Source of the DNA: Scatosoma sp045588185
Lineage (GTDB): Bacteria; Bacillota; Clostridia; Christensenellales; Borkfalkiaceae
Assembly (NCBI GenBank): GCA_045588185.1
Contig: JAZNDR010000020.1
Coordinates: 1 to 14,011 of the forward strand
DNA length: 14,011 nucleotides
Direction: 5' to 3'
A model generated the notes under the pieces. It saw only the letters and a list, made by a program, of their open reading frames with translations, was not told where the DNA came from and did no database searches. Below are positions 7,138 to 13,723 of the stretch, one piece after another. Each line of letters starts with the position of its first letter. Position 1 is the first letter of the stretch. A program made the translations under genes and the position numbers.

Positions 7138-8445
7138 ATGGATTTATCCCCTAAACAGATCGTACACCGTTTGGATAAATATATCATCGGTCAGGACGAA
7201 GCGAAACGGGCGGTGGCTATCGCGCTTCGAAACCGTTACAGAAGAGCGCAGCTTCCCGCAGAAATTCGGGAAGAAATCACGCCCAAAAATATCATCATGA
7301 AAGGCCCTACGGGCGTGGGTAAAACGGAGATTGCAAGACGGCTTGCCAAGCTCGTCAAAGCGCCGTTTGTGAAAGTGGAAGCCACGAAATATACGGAAGT
7401 CGGTTACGTTGGCAAAGACGTCGAAGGTATGATCCGCGACCTTGCCGAATGTGCGTATCGGCTTGTAAAAGCGGAAAAGGAAGAAGAGGTGAAAGCGAAA
7501 GCGACCTCTATTACCGAAAAGAAAATCGTACGCGCGTTAGCGGAAGCGAAAAAGGAAGAACGCGGCGATACGGCGAAAGAAGTGTTTGAAGCGAACCTGC
7601 TCGACGGTTTACGCGCAGGGTTGTACGATAATTTCGTCGTGGAAATGGAAGTGGCGGACGTAACCCAGCCCATGGAGCTTATCCCCGGCGGGGCGGCAAT
7701 ATCTCTGGGCAGTATTTTCGGCGATATGTTACCGCAAAAGAAAAAGAAACGCAAATTCCCCGTGAAAGAGGCGTTCCAAATCGTGCTCGCCGAAGAATCG
7801 GGCAAGCTCGTAGACGAGGACGCCATTAAGTCGGAAGCGATTTACCGTGCGGAAAACGACGGTATCGTGTTCATTGACGAGATAGACAAAATCGCGGGCA
7901 AGGGCAACCACCACGGCGCGGACGTTTCCCGCGAAGGGGTACAGCGCGATATCCTGCCCATCGTGGAGGGCTCGACGGTCGTTACTAAATACGGTCCTAT
8001 TAAAACGGACTTCATTCTTTTCATTGCGGCGGGTGCGTTCCATGTGTCGTCCATTGAAGACCTTATCCCCGAATTGCAGGGCAGATTCCCCGTGTCGGTG
8101 GAATTGCACAGCTTAACGAAAGAGGATTTCGTGAGAATTTTGACGGAAACGGAAAACTCGCTCACCTTCCAGTACGGGCATTTGTTGCGTGTGGATAACA
8201 TCGAATTGCAGTTCGACCAAGGCGCGATCGAGCGTATTGCCGAGGTATCGGTGGACTTGAACGCGACGAGCGAGGACATCGGTGCGCGCCGTTTGCACAC
8301 GGTAATGGAATATCTGTTGGAGGATATTTCCTTTAACGCGGGCGGGGATTATCCCACCTTTACTTTGAATATCGACAGTCGTTACGTAGACGAGCACTTG
8401 CAAAAGCTGACGGGCGACAGAAACTTGAAAAAATACGTGTTATAA
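7138..8445 (+). CDS. hslU: HslU (ClpY) AAA+ unfoldase
   Basis: This ATPase cap of HslUV unfolds substrates and threads them into HslV. At 435 aa it is close to the E. coli length. Walker A is GPTGVGKT (56-63), the pore loop GYVG is at 89-92, and Walker B is IVFIDEIDK (243-251). Between them lies the charged I domain, including a run of lysines near residues 200-205. Sensor/arginine-finger sequence GAFHVSSIEDLIPELQGRFPV is present, and the short C-terminal tail ending YVL can insert into HslV. It starts 2 nt after hslV with a consensus SD. In B. subtilis the next gene would be codY; here hisS follows after 12 nt. Confidence 0.97.
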   Translation: MDLSPKQIVHRLDKYIIGQDEAKRAVAIALRNRYRRAQLPAEIREEITPKNIIMKGPTGVGKTEIARRLAKLVKAPFVKVEATKYTEVGYVGKDVEGMIRDLAECAYRLVKAEKEEEVKAKATSITEKKIVRALAEAKKEERGDTAKEVFEANLLDGLRAGLYDNFVVEMEVADVTQPMELIPGGAAISLGSIFGDMLPQKKKKRKFPVKEAFQIVLAEESGKLVDEDAIKSEAIYRAENDGIVFIDEIDKIAGKGNHHGADVSREGVQRDILPIVEGSTVVTKYGPIKTDFILFIAAGAFHVSSIEDLIPELQGRFPVSVELHSLTKEDFVRILTETENSLTFQYGHLLRVDNIELQFDQGAIERIAEVSVDLNATSEDIGARRLHTVMEYLLEDISFNAGGDYPTFTLNIDSRYVDEHLQKLTGDRNLKKYVL

Positions 8446-8457
8446 GCAGGAAAAACT

Positions 8458-9702
8458 ATGATCAACATTCCCAAGGGTACGAAAGACGTTCTGCCCGCAG
8501 ATTCTTACAAATGGCAATACGTGGAAGGCGTTGCGCGTGAAACGGCAAGGCTTTTCAACCTCAAAGAAATCCGCACACCCGTATTCGAACATACCGAGCT
8601 TTTCCAGCGCGGCGTGGGCGATACTTCGGATATCGTAACGAAAGAAATGTACACCTTTAAGGACAAGGGCGACAGGTCCATTACCTTAAAGCCCGAGGGC
8701 ACGGCGGGGGCGGTGCGTTCGTTTATCGAAAACGGACTTTCGAACGGCGTTCTTCCCGCAAAAATGTACTATATCACGCCTGCGTTCCGTTACGAACGCC
8801 CGCAGGCGGGACGGCTTCGCGAATTTCACCAGTTCGGTGTGGAAATATTCGGCTCAAAGAGTGCGCAGACGGACGCGGAAGCGATACTTATGGCGGACTC
8901 TTTGCTGAAAAAGCTGGGGATAAAAGTGAAGCTGTATATCAACTCGATAGGCTGTAAGGAATGCCGTGCGAAATACAATACGGCGCTCAAAGCGTTTTTC
9001 GCGCCGAATTTGGACAAGCTTTGCTACGATTGCAAAACGCGTTACGAGAAAAACCCTCTCCGCTTGCTCGATTGCAAGGAAGAGGAGTGTAAAAAAATCA
9101 ACGCGGGCGCGCCCAAAATGCTCGATTATCTTTGCGAGGAGTGCAACGCGCATTTCGAGCAATTAAAAACCGTGCTTGCGCTTGCGGGCGTGGAATACGA
9201 AATCGATCCCCGTATCGTGCGCGGGCTTGACTATTACACGCGGAGCGTATTCGAATTTGTTTCGACTTCTATCGGCGCACAAGGCACGGTATGCGCAGGG
9301 GGCAGATACGACGGCTTGATAGAGGAGCTAGGCGGTAACCCTATGCCCGCAGTCGGCTTTGCGGCGGGTATCGAAAGACTGCTTATCGTTATGGAACAAA
9401 CGGGAGCGGAAATTCCCGCGCCCGCAACGCCTACGGTGTATTTGGCGGGTATGGACGCAGCGTGCAGGGAAAAGGCGTTCGAGCTGGCTTGCAAGCTCCG
9501 TGCCGCAGGCGTTTTGGCAGAGATAGACCATATGGAGCGTTCGGTAAAAGCGCAGTTTAAGTATGCGGATAAAATCGGCGCGAAGTTCGTGGCGGTCATC
9601 GGCGGGAACGAGCTTGCCGAGGGCAAAGCGAATATTAAAAATATGTCTGACGGCACGAGCGAGAGCGTAAGCTTTGAAGAAATGCCTGCATATTTTTTAT
9701 AA
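8458..9702 (+). CDS. hisS: Histidyl-tRNA synthetase
   Basis: This class II synthetase charges tRNA-His. The protein is 414 aa. Motif 2 region KPEGTAGAVRSF (78-89) is followed by RYERPQAGRLREF (111-123). The histidine-specific motifs RGLDYYTR (255-262) and GGRYDGL (281-287) are intact. Motif 3 is GFAAGIERLL (300-309), and the C-terminal anticodon-binding domain runs to the end. Between motifs 2 and 3 the insertion domain carries eight cysteines (C166, C169, C189, C192, C206, C211, C226, C229), a pattern common in one bacterial HisRS clade and probably metal-binding. SD AGGA (8448-8451) lies 6 nt before the ATG. It is at the end of the hsl run; trxA follows after 30 nt with no terminator between. 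Confidence 0.97.
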   Translation: MINIPKGTKDVLPADSYKWQYVEGVARETARLFNLKEIRTPVFEHTELFQRGVGDTSDIVTKEMYTFKDKGDRSITLKPEGTAGAVRSFIENGLSNGVLPAKMYYITPAFRYERPQAGRLREFHQFGVEIFGSKSAQTDAEAILMADSLLKKLGIKVKLYINSIGCKECRAKYNTALKAFFAPNLDKLCYDCKTRYEKNPLRLLDCKEEECKKINAGAPKMLDYLCEECNAHFEQLKTVLALAGVEYEIDPRIVRGLDYYTRSVFEFVSTSIGAQGTVCAGGRYDGLIEELGGNPMPAVGFAAGIERLLIVMEQTGAEIPAPATPTVYLAGMDAACREKAFELACKLRAAGVLAEIDHMERSVKAQFKYADKIGAKFVAVIGGNELAEGKANIKNMSDGTSESVSFEEMPAYFL

Positions 9703-9732
9703 AAATAGAAATACTGAAAAGGGAGAAATAGT

Positions 9733-10047
9733 ATGGTAAAACATATCACGAGCGCAGAACTTGAAGAATTGGTACAAGGCAACAAAACGGTATTTTGCGA
9801 TTTTTGGGCGAGCTGGTGCGGACCTTGCAGAATGCTCGCGCCCGTATTTGAAGCGATTGCGGAAAAGTACGAGGGGCAGGCGGAATTTGTAAAAATCAAC
9901 GTGGACGAGGAAGAGTCCGCGGCGGTGAAATACCGTATTTCGTCCATTCCGAACATTATCGCGTTCCAAAACGGCGGAGTCAAGGCAAACAACCTCGGCT
10001 TCGTACCCGCGGAGGCGTTGGAAGCTTTTGTAAAAGCAAATCTGTAA
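9733..10047 (+). CDS. trxA: Thioredoxin
   Basis: This is a small cytoplasmic dithiol-disulfide oxidoreductase of 104 aa. The active site is WCGPC with C29 and C32, inside FWASWCGPCRMLAP. The cis-proline is P73 in SSIPNIIAF, where the residue after it is Asn rather than the usual Thr; this might tune substrate contacts. An extra cysteine, C22, lies on the strand before the active site. SD AAGGGAG (9719-9725) is 7 nt before the ATG. The 30-nt gap to hisS and the terminator just downstream suggest trxA closes the operon. No thioredoxin reductase is in view. Confidence 0.95.
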   Translation: MVKHITSAELEELVQGNKTVFCDFWASWCGPCRMLAPVFEAIAEKYEGQAEFVKINVDEEESAAVKYRISSIPNIIAFQNGGVKANNLGFVPAEALEAFVKANL

Positions 10048-10063
10048 AAACAAGCAAAAAAGC

Positions 10064-10096
10064 AATCACCCGACGGGGGCGCCGTCGGGTGATTTT
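10064..10096. terminator. Bidirectional intrinsic terminator between trxA and rubrerythrin
   Basis: A perfect 13-bp inverted repeat (10064-10076 and 10082-10094) encloses a 5-nt loop. The stem core is CACCCGACGG/CCGTCGGGTG. On the + strand it leads into TTTT; on the minus strand it leads into a run of six T. It sits between the convergent trxA and rubrerythrin genes and can stop both. Confidence 0.92.
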
Positions 10097-10132
10097 ATTG
10101 TGAGAAATTAAATTGTGGAGGTTGTGATCAAA

Positions 10133-10774
10133 TTAGTAGTTTTCCGCTCTTACTTGGAAGTATGCCTGAGGATGCGAGCAAACGGGGCAAACTTCGGGTG
10201 CTTTCTTACCAACTACGATATGACCGCAGTTCGAGCACTGCCATACCGCGTCGCCGTCCTTGGAGAATACGAGGTCGCCCTTCACGTTCGCAAGGAGCTT
10301 TCTGTATCTTTCCTCGTGTTCCTTTTCAATTGCCGCAACGCCGTCGAAGAGCTCTGCAATCTTGTCGAAGCCTTCTTCACGCGCAACCTTTGCAAATTCG
10401 CTATACATATCCGTCCATTCGTAGTTTTCGCCTTCCGCAGCCGCAAGGAGATTTTCCGCCGTAGAGGAGATATCGCCGCCGTTCAACAGCTTGAACCAAA
10501 TTTTCGCGTGCTCCTGCTCGTTCTTCGCGGTTTCTTCGAAGATTGCCGCGATCTGCACAAAGCCTTCCTTTCTTGCCTTGCTTGCAAAATAGGTGTACTT
10601 GTTTCTCGCCTGCGATTCGCCAGCGAACGCCGTCTGCAAGTTCGCTTCCGTTCTCGAACCCTTCAATGCGGGCTTTTCTTCAAACTTACCCGACTGCTTG
10701 CAAACAGGGCAAACTTCGGGCGCTTTGTCGCCCTCTGCTACGTAGTGACATACCGAACATTCAAATTTCTTCAT
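10133..10774 (-). CDS. rbr: Rubrerythrin with rubredoxin domains at both ends
   Basis: Rubrerythrins reduce hydrogen peroxide in anaerobes, using electrons from NAD(P)H:rubredoxin reductases. This 213-aa protein has a rubredoxin-like four-cysteine site at each end: C6/C9/C22/C25 and C180/C183/C196/C199. Between them is a ferritin-like diiron domain (about 40-165) with ligand motifs GESQARNKY (E53), FEETAKNEQEHA (E86, H89 region), YSEFAKVAREEG and IEKEHEERY (E150, H153 region). Classical rubrerythrin has only the C-terminal site and reverse rubrerythrin only the N-terminal one. It is transcribed alone from its own promoter (10845-10873), with SD-like GAGG about 9 nt before the ATG. It is convergent with trxA and shares its terminator. 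Peroxide-responsive control is plausible but inferred. Confidence 0.95.
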   Translation of the reverse strand: MKKFECSVCHYVAEGDKAPEVCPVCKQSGKFEEKPALKGSRTEANLQTAFAGESQARNKYTYFASKARKEGFVQIAAIFEETAKNEQEHAKIWFKLLNGGDISSTAENLLAAAEGENYEWTDMYSEFAKVAREEGFDKIAELFDGVAAIEKEHEERYRKLLANVKGDLVFSKDGDAVWQCSNCGHIVVGKKAPEVCPVCSHPQAYFQVRAENY

Positions 10775-10802
10775 AACCTTTTACCTCTTTTTTTCTTTTT
10801 CC

Positions 10803-10827
10803 CTAAATCTTTCTTATTAGGATTTAG
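10803..10827 (-). promoter_or_regulatory. Inverted repeat in the rubrerythrin 5' leader
   Basis: CTAAATC (10803-10809) and GATTTAG (10821-10827) form a perfect 7-bp inverted repeat around an 11-nt loop, downstream of the predicted transcription start. It could be an mRNA-stabilising hairpin or an operator; nothing decides which. Confidence 0.35.
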
Positions 10828-10839
10828 TTTCATTAACTG

Positions 10840-10852
10840 ATTATAGTATAAT
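10840..10852. promoter_or_regulatory. Perfect palindrome over the rubrerythrin -10 (candidate operator)
   Basis: ATTATA-n-TATAAT is a perfect 6-1-6 palindrome that includes the -10 hexamer of the rubrerythrin promoter. PerR boxes in Firmicutes are AT-rich 7-1-7 palindromes, and clostridial rubrerythrins are known PerR targets. However, the half-site order here is not the classical TTATAAT-n-ATTATAA, so PerR binding is only a suggestion. Confidence 0.35.
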
Positions 10853-10873
10853 ATAAAAAAATATATTTGTCAA
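10845..10873 (-). promoter_or_regulatory. Near-consensus promoter of rubrerythrin
   Basis: On the minus strand the -35 is TTGACA (10868-10873), the spacer is 17 bp, and the -10 is TATACT (10845-10850). Transcription should start near 10838, leaving a leader of about 64 nt. The match is close to the sigma-A consensus, which predicts high expression when not repressed. Confidence 0.8.
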
Positions 10874-11001
10874 TAGTTTTGAGGGAAAAAAATAAAAAAA
10901 ATGGAAAAAATTTTTTTGAAGTGAATTTTTAACGGAATTTTAATAAAAAACACATATAACCGTAATATAAATAATGTATACTGATGGAAAAGTGGGAAAG
11001 C

Positions 11002-11030
11002 TTGACTTTGTGAAAGAAAGGGAGTATAAT
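11002..11030 (+). promoter_or_regulatory. Near-consensus promoter of cls
   Basis: TTGACT (11002-11007), a 17-bp spacer, and TATAAT (11025-11030). The predicted start near 11037 leaves a short leader of about 14 nt carrying GAGG (11040-11043), 7 nt before the cls ATG. The upstream 100 bases are very AT-rich with A-tracts. Confidence 0.8.
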
Positions 11031-11050
11031 AAAAGCGTCGAGGCGATAAA

Positions 11051-12628
11051 ATGAGAAAATTAAGCGCAAGAAAAAAGAAATGGATAGAGCGGACGGTAGC
11101 GAACAATCGCGGTTACAAGCTGTTTTTGTACAACCGTTTTCTTCTTTTTTTGCTGGCGATTTTGGCGCAGCTCGTCGGTTACGCTCTATTGATTTTGGCG
11201 TTCGCGTACGATTCCGCAATCGGTTTCGCGGTGCAGGCAGTCGTCGGCGTTTTAGAGCTAATATTCATTTTACGAATCATCAACCGCAACGACCGTCCGT
11301 CGTCGAAATTGAGCTGGATTATCATTATTTTAATGTTCCCCGTGTTCGGCGTGCCTGCCTATCTTTTCGCGGGCAACGGCAGACCCACGCGGAGAATGCA
11401 ACGGAAGATAGAGCAATCCAAGCGCGAAAACGCTGAGGCGATTGAAAGAACGCCAACCGCTCCGCCGAGCTCCCGAGCGGGGGCTATCAGTCGTTATCTG
11501 ACCGCTTGCGGGGGGTATCCCGCTTATCAAAACGGAACGGTCGAATATTACAAGAGCGGGGAAGACGCGTTCCCGGAAATGCTCGCCGAAGTGGAAAAGG
11601 CGGAGAAATTTATACTCGTGGAATATTTCATTATCGCGCACGGCAAGATGTGGAACGAGATATTGAAACGGCTAGTCGAGAAAGCGATGCAAGGGGTGCA
11701 GGTGCGCGTTATTTACGACGATTTCGGGTGTATGATAACGCTCCCGCCTCGCTACGACGAGTATTTGGAAAGCTTAAATGAGAATATCAAATGTATGACC
11801 TTTAACGAAGTCGTGCCCTTTTTCTCCGTGCGAATGAATAACCGCGACCATAGAAAAATGCTCGTAGTTGACGGCAAGGTCGCCTTTACGGGCGGGATTA
11901 ACCTCGCCGATGAGTATATCAACGAAAAGGAACGCTTCGGGTACTGGAAAGACACCGCTTTAAAAATCACGGGCGGTGCGGTCAATTCATTTACGGAAAT
12001 GTTCTTTTATATGTGGAACGCCTTTCGCAAGGACAAGGAAAGCGTAAAGGACTATCTTCTGCCCGTAACGGCGAAAGAAACGGGTATCGTGATACACCCG
12101 TACGACGATTCGCCCTTGGATAAAATAAGCGTAGGGGAAGCGGCGTACGTCGAGCTTATCAGCCGCGCGAACAAATCCGTTTGGATATTCACGCCGTATT
12201 TAATTTTGGACGATTTCCTGCGCGCGTCCCTTTGCCAAGCCGCCCTTCGCGGAGTAGACGTACGAATCGTTACGCCGAGTATTCCCGATAAAAAGACGGT
12301 ATATCGGCTCACGCGTGCCAACTATTCGGTACTGATGCAAGCGGGTGTAAAGATATACGAATACACCCCCGGGTTTATTCACGCCAAGAGCATGCTGTGC
12401 GACGGGGAAGCGGCGATAGTGGGTACAATCAACCTCGACTACCGCAGTCTATATCACCACTTTGAAAACGCCGTATACTTTTCAGGTTGCGAAGCGGTAG
12501 AATCGGTCAAGCGCGATTGCGAGGAAGTCTTTGCGGTATCGAAATTATGCACGCCCGAGAACACCAAGCGCGGTGTTTTGGGCAAACTGATCGACTCCGT
12601 ACTCCGCGTTTTCGAAACCCTGCTGTAA
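11051..12628 (+). CDS. cls: Cardiolipin synthase (phospholipase D family)
   Basis: This membrane enzyme condenses two phosphatidylglycerol molecules into cardiolipin and glycerol. The protein is 525 aa. It has hydrophobic segments at roughly 29-53, 55-77 and 88-107. Two phospholipase D HxKxxxxD motifs follow: H267/K269/D274, continuing into FTGGINLADEY, and H444/K446/D451, continuing into VGTINLDYRS. A basic, hydrophilic region (110-145) links the membrane part to the catalytic domains. The gene is monocistronic or read into the downstream small genes; no terminator is visible after it. The family is certain. A related phosphatidyltransferase activity cannot be excluded from sequence alone. 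Confidence 0.94.
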   Translation: MRKLSARKKKWIERTVANNRGYKLFLYNRFLLFLLAILAQLVGYALLILAFAYDSAIGFAVQAVVGVLELIFILRIINRNDRPSSKLSWIIIILMFPVFGVPAYLFAGNGRPTRRMQRKIEQSKRENAEAIERTPTAPPSSRAGAISRYLTACGGYPAYQNGTVEYYKSGEDAFPEMLAEVEKAEKFILVEYFIIAHGKMWNEILKRLVEKAMQGVQVRVIYDDFGCMITLPPRYDEYLESLNENIKCMTFNEVVPFFSVRMNNRDHRKMLVVDGKVAFTGGINLADEYINEKERFGYWKDTALKITGGAVNSFTEMFFYMWNAFRKDKESVKDYLLPVTAKETGIVIHPYDDSPLDKISVGEAAYVELISRANKSVWIFTPYLILDDFLRASLCQAALRGVDVRIVTPSIPDKKTVYRLTRANYSVLMQAGVKIYEYTPGFIHAKSMLCDGEAAIVGTINLDYRSLYHHFENAVYFSGCEAVESVKRDCEEVFAVSKLCTPENTKRGVLGKLIDSVLRVFETLL

Positions 12629-12633
12629 ACCGA

Positions 12634-12656
12634 AGCCCTCGCATAATCAGCCCCAA
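12634..12656. repeat. 23-bp dispersed repeat core, copy 2
   Basis: Identical to 1749-1771. It starts 5 nt after the cls stop codon. Unlike copy 1, it lacks the matching left arm (GAGGGC) in front. After 4 nt it leads into a triloop hairpin, as copy 1 does after 3 nt. Confidence 0.8.
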
Positions 12657-12660
12657 TAAA

Positions 12661-12711
12661 GCAACCGTAGGTTGCGCCTAACACGCGAAGCGTTCCTCGC
12701 CCGTAAGGGCG
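12661..12711. repeat. Mini-hairpin cluster after repeat copy 2
   Basis: Three short perfect hairpins lie in a row: GCAACC-GTA-GGTTGC (12661-12675), ACGC-GAA-GCGT (12683-12693) and CGCCC-GTAA-GGGCG (12698-12711, GNRA-type loop). They parallel those at 1775-1809 in spacing but have different stem sequences. No U-tract follows, so they are poor terminator candidates for cls. Confidence 0.65.
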
Positions 12712-12757
12712 TTATAGCCTTACATAAAGCAACGACAAAAGACAAAAGGATTTAGTT

Positions 12758-13081
12758 ATGAGCAAACAAACCAGACAACAAAAAAAGGAAGAGGAAAAGC
12801 GGATAATCGCGGAAATGGAAGACGCGTTGCGGGAGGCGCGGGGCGAAAGTGCAGAGGAAACTCCGCCCGAAGCTTCGGGTAAAAAATCCGTTTACGCCAC
12901 CGAGCCCGATAAAATCCACTGTCGGCATTGTAAAACGCTGATGGAGAACGGCGTATGCCCCACCTGCGGGTATAAAATATATATGCCGATGAACGACAAA
13001 AAGCGAAACAAAATCCGTCTTATCACGGCAATCGTATTCGTCGCAATCGGCGTAATTATTTTCGCTATTTCAAGAATGTAA
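12758..13081 (+). CDS. Small zinc-ribbon protein with C-terminal membrane anchor
   Basis: Not recognised as a named family. The 107-aa protein has three parts. Residues 1-35 are highly charged and probably helical (rich in K, E and R). A four-cysteine zinc ribbon spans C55/C58 and C67/C70 (IHCRHCKTLMENGVCPTCG). A single hydrophobic segment at about 86-105 ends almost at the C-terminus and is preceded by a basic patch (KKRNKIR), which would leave the bulk of the protein in the cytoplasm. SD AAAAGGA (12744-12750) lies 7 nt before the ATG. The first HTH gene follows after 28 nt, so the three small genes may be cotranscribed. Function unknown. Confidence 0.8.
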   Translation: MSKQTRQQKKEEEKRIIAEMEDALREARGESAEETPPEASGKKSVYATEPDKIHCRHCKTLMENGVCPTCGYKIYMPMNDKKRNKIRLITAIVFVAIGVIIFAISRM

Positions 13082-13109
13082 ATAAACCTTTTAAAGGAAA
13101 TAAAAGTAT

Positions 13110-13310
13110 ATGCTCTATGTAGATATTATAAAAGAGATAATGATACAAAACAATTTAAGCCAACAAAAGCTGGCGGATATTTTGGGAGTAAATCAAACCA
13201 CCGTCAGTCAGTGGCTGTTGGGGAAGAAAAAGCCTAATTACGATAGTATTCGCTTGATTTACGAAAAATTCGGCGTTGAGCCGAACGCGTTATTTGGGTT
13301 GGAGTGTTGA
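13110..13310 (+). CDS. XRE-family single-domain HTH protein
   Basis: The 66-aa protein is little more than a Cro/C1-type DNA-binding domain. Helix 2 and the recognition helix are seen in LSQQKLADILGVNQTTVSQW (16-35), followed by GKKKPNYDSIRLIYEKFGV. It ends FGLEC. There is no oligomerisation or sensor domain. SD AAAGGA (13093-13098) is 11 nt before the ATG, slightly long; an in-frame ATG at 13140 would truncate helix 1. The next HTH gene starts 5 nt after its stop. It is probably a DNA-binding regulator; the target is unknown. Confidence 0.85.
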   Translation: MLYVDIIKEIMIQNNLSQQKLADILGVNQTTVSQWLLGKKKPNYDSIRLIYEKFGVEPNALFGLEC

Positions 13311-13315
13311 AATAT

Positions 13316-13522
13316 ATGGAAACATTTTGTAAGCGCATAAAAGAATTGCGCGAGGGCGAGGGCTTAACGCAAAAAGCGTTGTCTGAGAAACTGAATACGA
13401 CAAACAGCACCGTTTGCGACTGGGAAAAAGGAAGAACGCAACCCGACTTGGAAATGCTCGCAAAGCTTGCCCGTTTGTTTGAGGTGTCTACCGATTATCT
13501 GGTGGGGCTTTCGGACGATTAA
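13316..13522 (+). CDS. XRE-family single-domain HTH protein
   Basis: This 68-aa Cro/C1-type domain has FCKRIKELREGEGLTQKALS as helices 1-2, then TNSTVCDWEKGRTQPDLEML with the recognition helix and the classic W-E-x-G-x-x-x-P motif. It ends STDYLVGLSDD, a terminus common to many firmicute XRE regulators. I chose the ATG at 13316 because the fold begins there. GTG 13304 or TTG 13307 would add 3-4 residues and overlap the upstream gene. GGAG (13301-13304) is the only SD-like site. It is similar in layout to the HTH protein just upstream, so the two may be diverged duplicates. It is followed directly by a terminator. Confidence 0.85.
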   Translation: METFCKRIKELREGEGLTQKALSEKLNTTNSTVCDWEKGRTQPDLEMLAKLARLFEVSTDYLVGLSDD

Positions 13523-13556
13523 AAAACGCAGTGAAAACTGCGTTTTTGTTTTTTGA
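13522..13556 (+). terminator. Intrinsic terminator after the HTH gene pair
   Basis: An 11-bp inverted repeat (13522-13532 and 13537-13547; GC core CGCAG/CTGCG) encloses a GAAA tetraloop. It is followed by T-rich sequence to 13555. The A-tract on the left arm begins at the stop codon of the HTH gene. On the minus strand the A-tract would also read as U, so it may act in both directions. Confidence 0.92.
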
Positions 13557-13574
13557 ACCGCACACAAAAACTCT

Positions 13575-13610
13575 CGCGCGCGACATATATTATATAATAG
13601 CGCGCGTTTT
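13575..13610. other. GC-only stem with AT-only loop (hairpin or secondary terminator)
   Basis: CGCGCGC (13575-13581) pairs with GCGCGCG (13600-13606) around an 18-nt loop made almost only of A and T. The loop holds its own small TATAT/ATATA palindrome. TTTT follows. It could be a back-up terminator or a cruciform-prone site; both arms are alternating purine-pyrimidine. Confidence 0.5.
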
Positions 13611-13635
13611 CACAAAAAGCAAAATAAGCGGGTTC

Positions 13636-13717
13636 AAGAAAAAAATTAAAAAAATATAAAAAAAATTAAAAAACTTTTGAAAAAATGCTTGACTTTCTTT
13701 TTTGTAAATGGTATAGT
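13636..13717 (+). promoter_or_regulatory. Very strong promoter with UP-like A-tracts and extended -10
   Basis: Phased A-tracts (13636-13685) precede TTGACT (13689-13694), a 17-bp spacer, and TATAGT (13712-13717). A TG dinucleotide one base before the hexamer (13709-13710) makes an extended -10. Transcription should start near 13724. No start codon with a sensible reading frame follows within the window. The combination of UP-like tracts, good hexamers and no gene is typical of rRNA or other stable-RNA promoters. Confidence 0.8.
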
Positions 13718-13723
13718 ATTTAG

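Noticed and set aside
10115..10840. A 241-codon open frame on the + strand opposite rubrerythrin
   Set aside because: The minus strand encodes an intact rubrerythrin with all ligands; the + frame has no motif and crosses the rubrerythrin leader.
10905..10920. A-run/T-run near-palindrome in the rubrerythrin-cls gap as a terminator
   Set aside because: AAAAAATTTTTTT has no GC stem and lies between divergent promoters. It is more likely bent AT-rich DNA.
12634..12711. The repeat and mini-hairpins as a CRISPR array
   Set aside because: The core occurs once here, hairpin sequences differ from each other, and there are no regular direct repeats or unique spacers and no cas genes.
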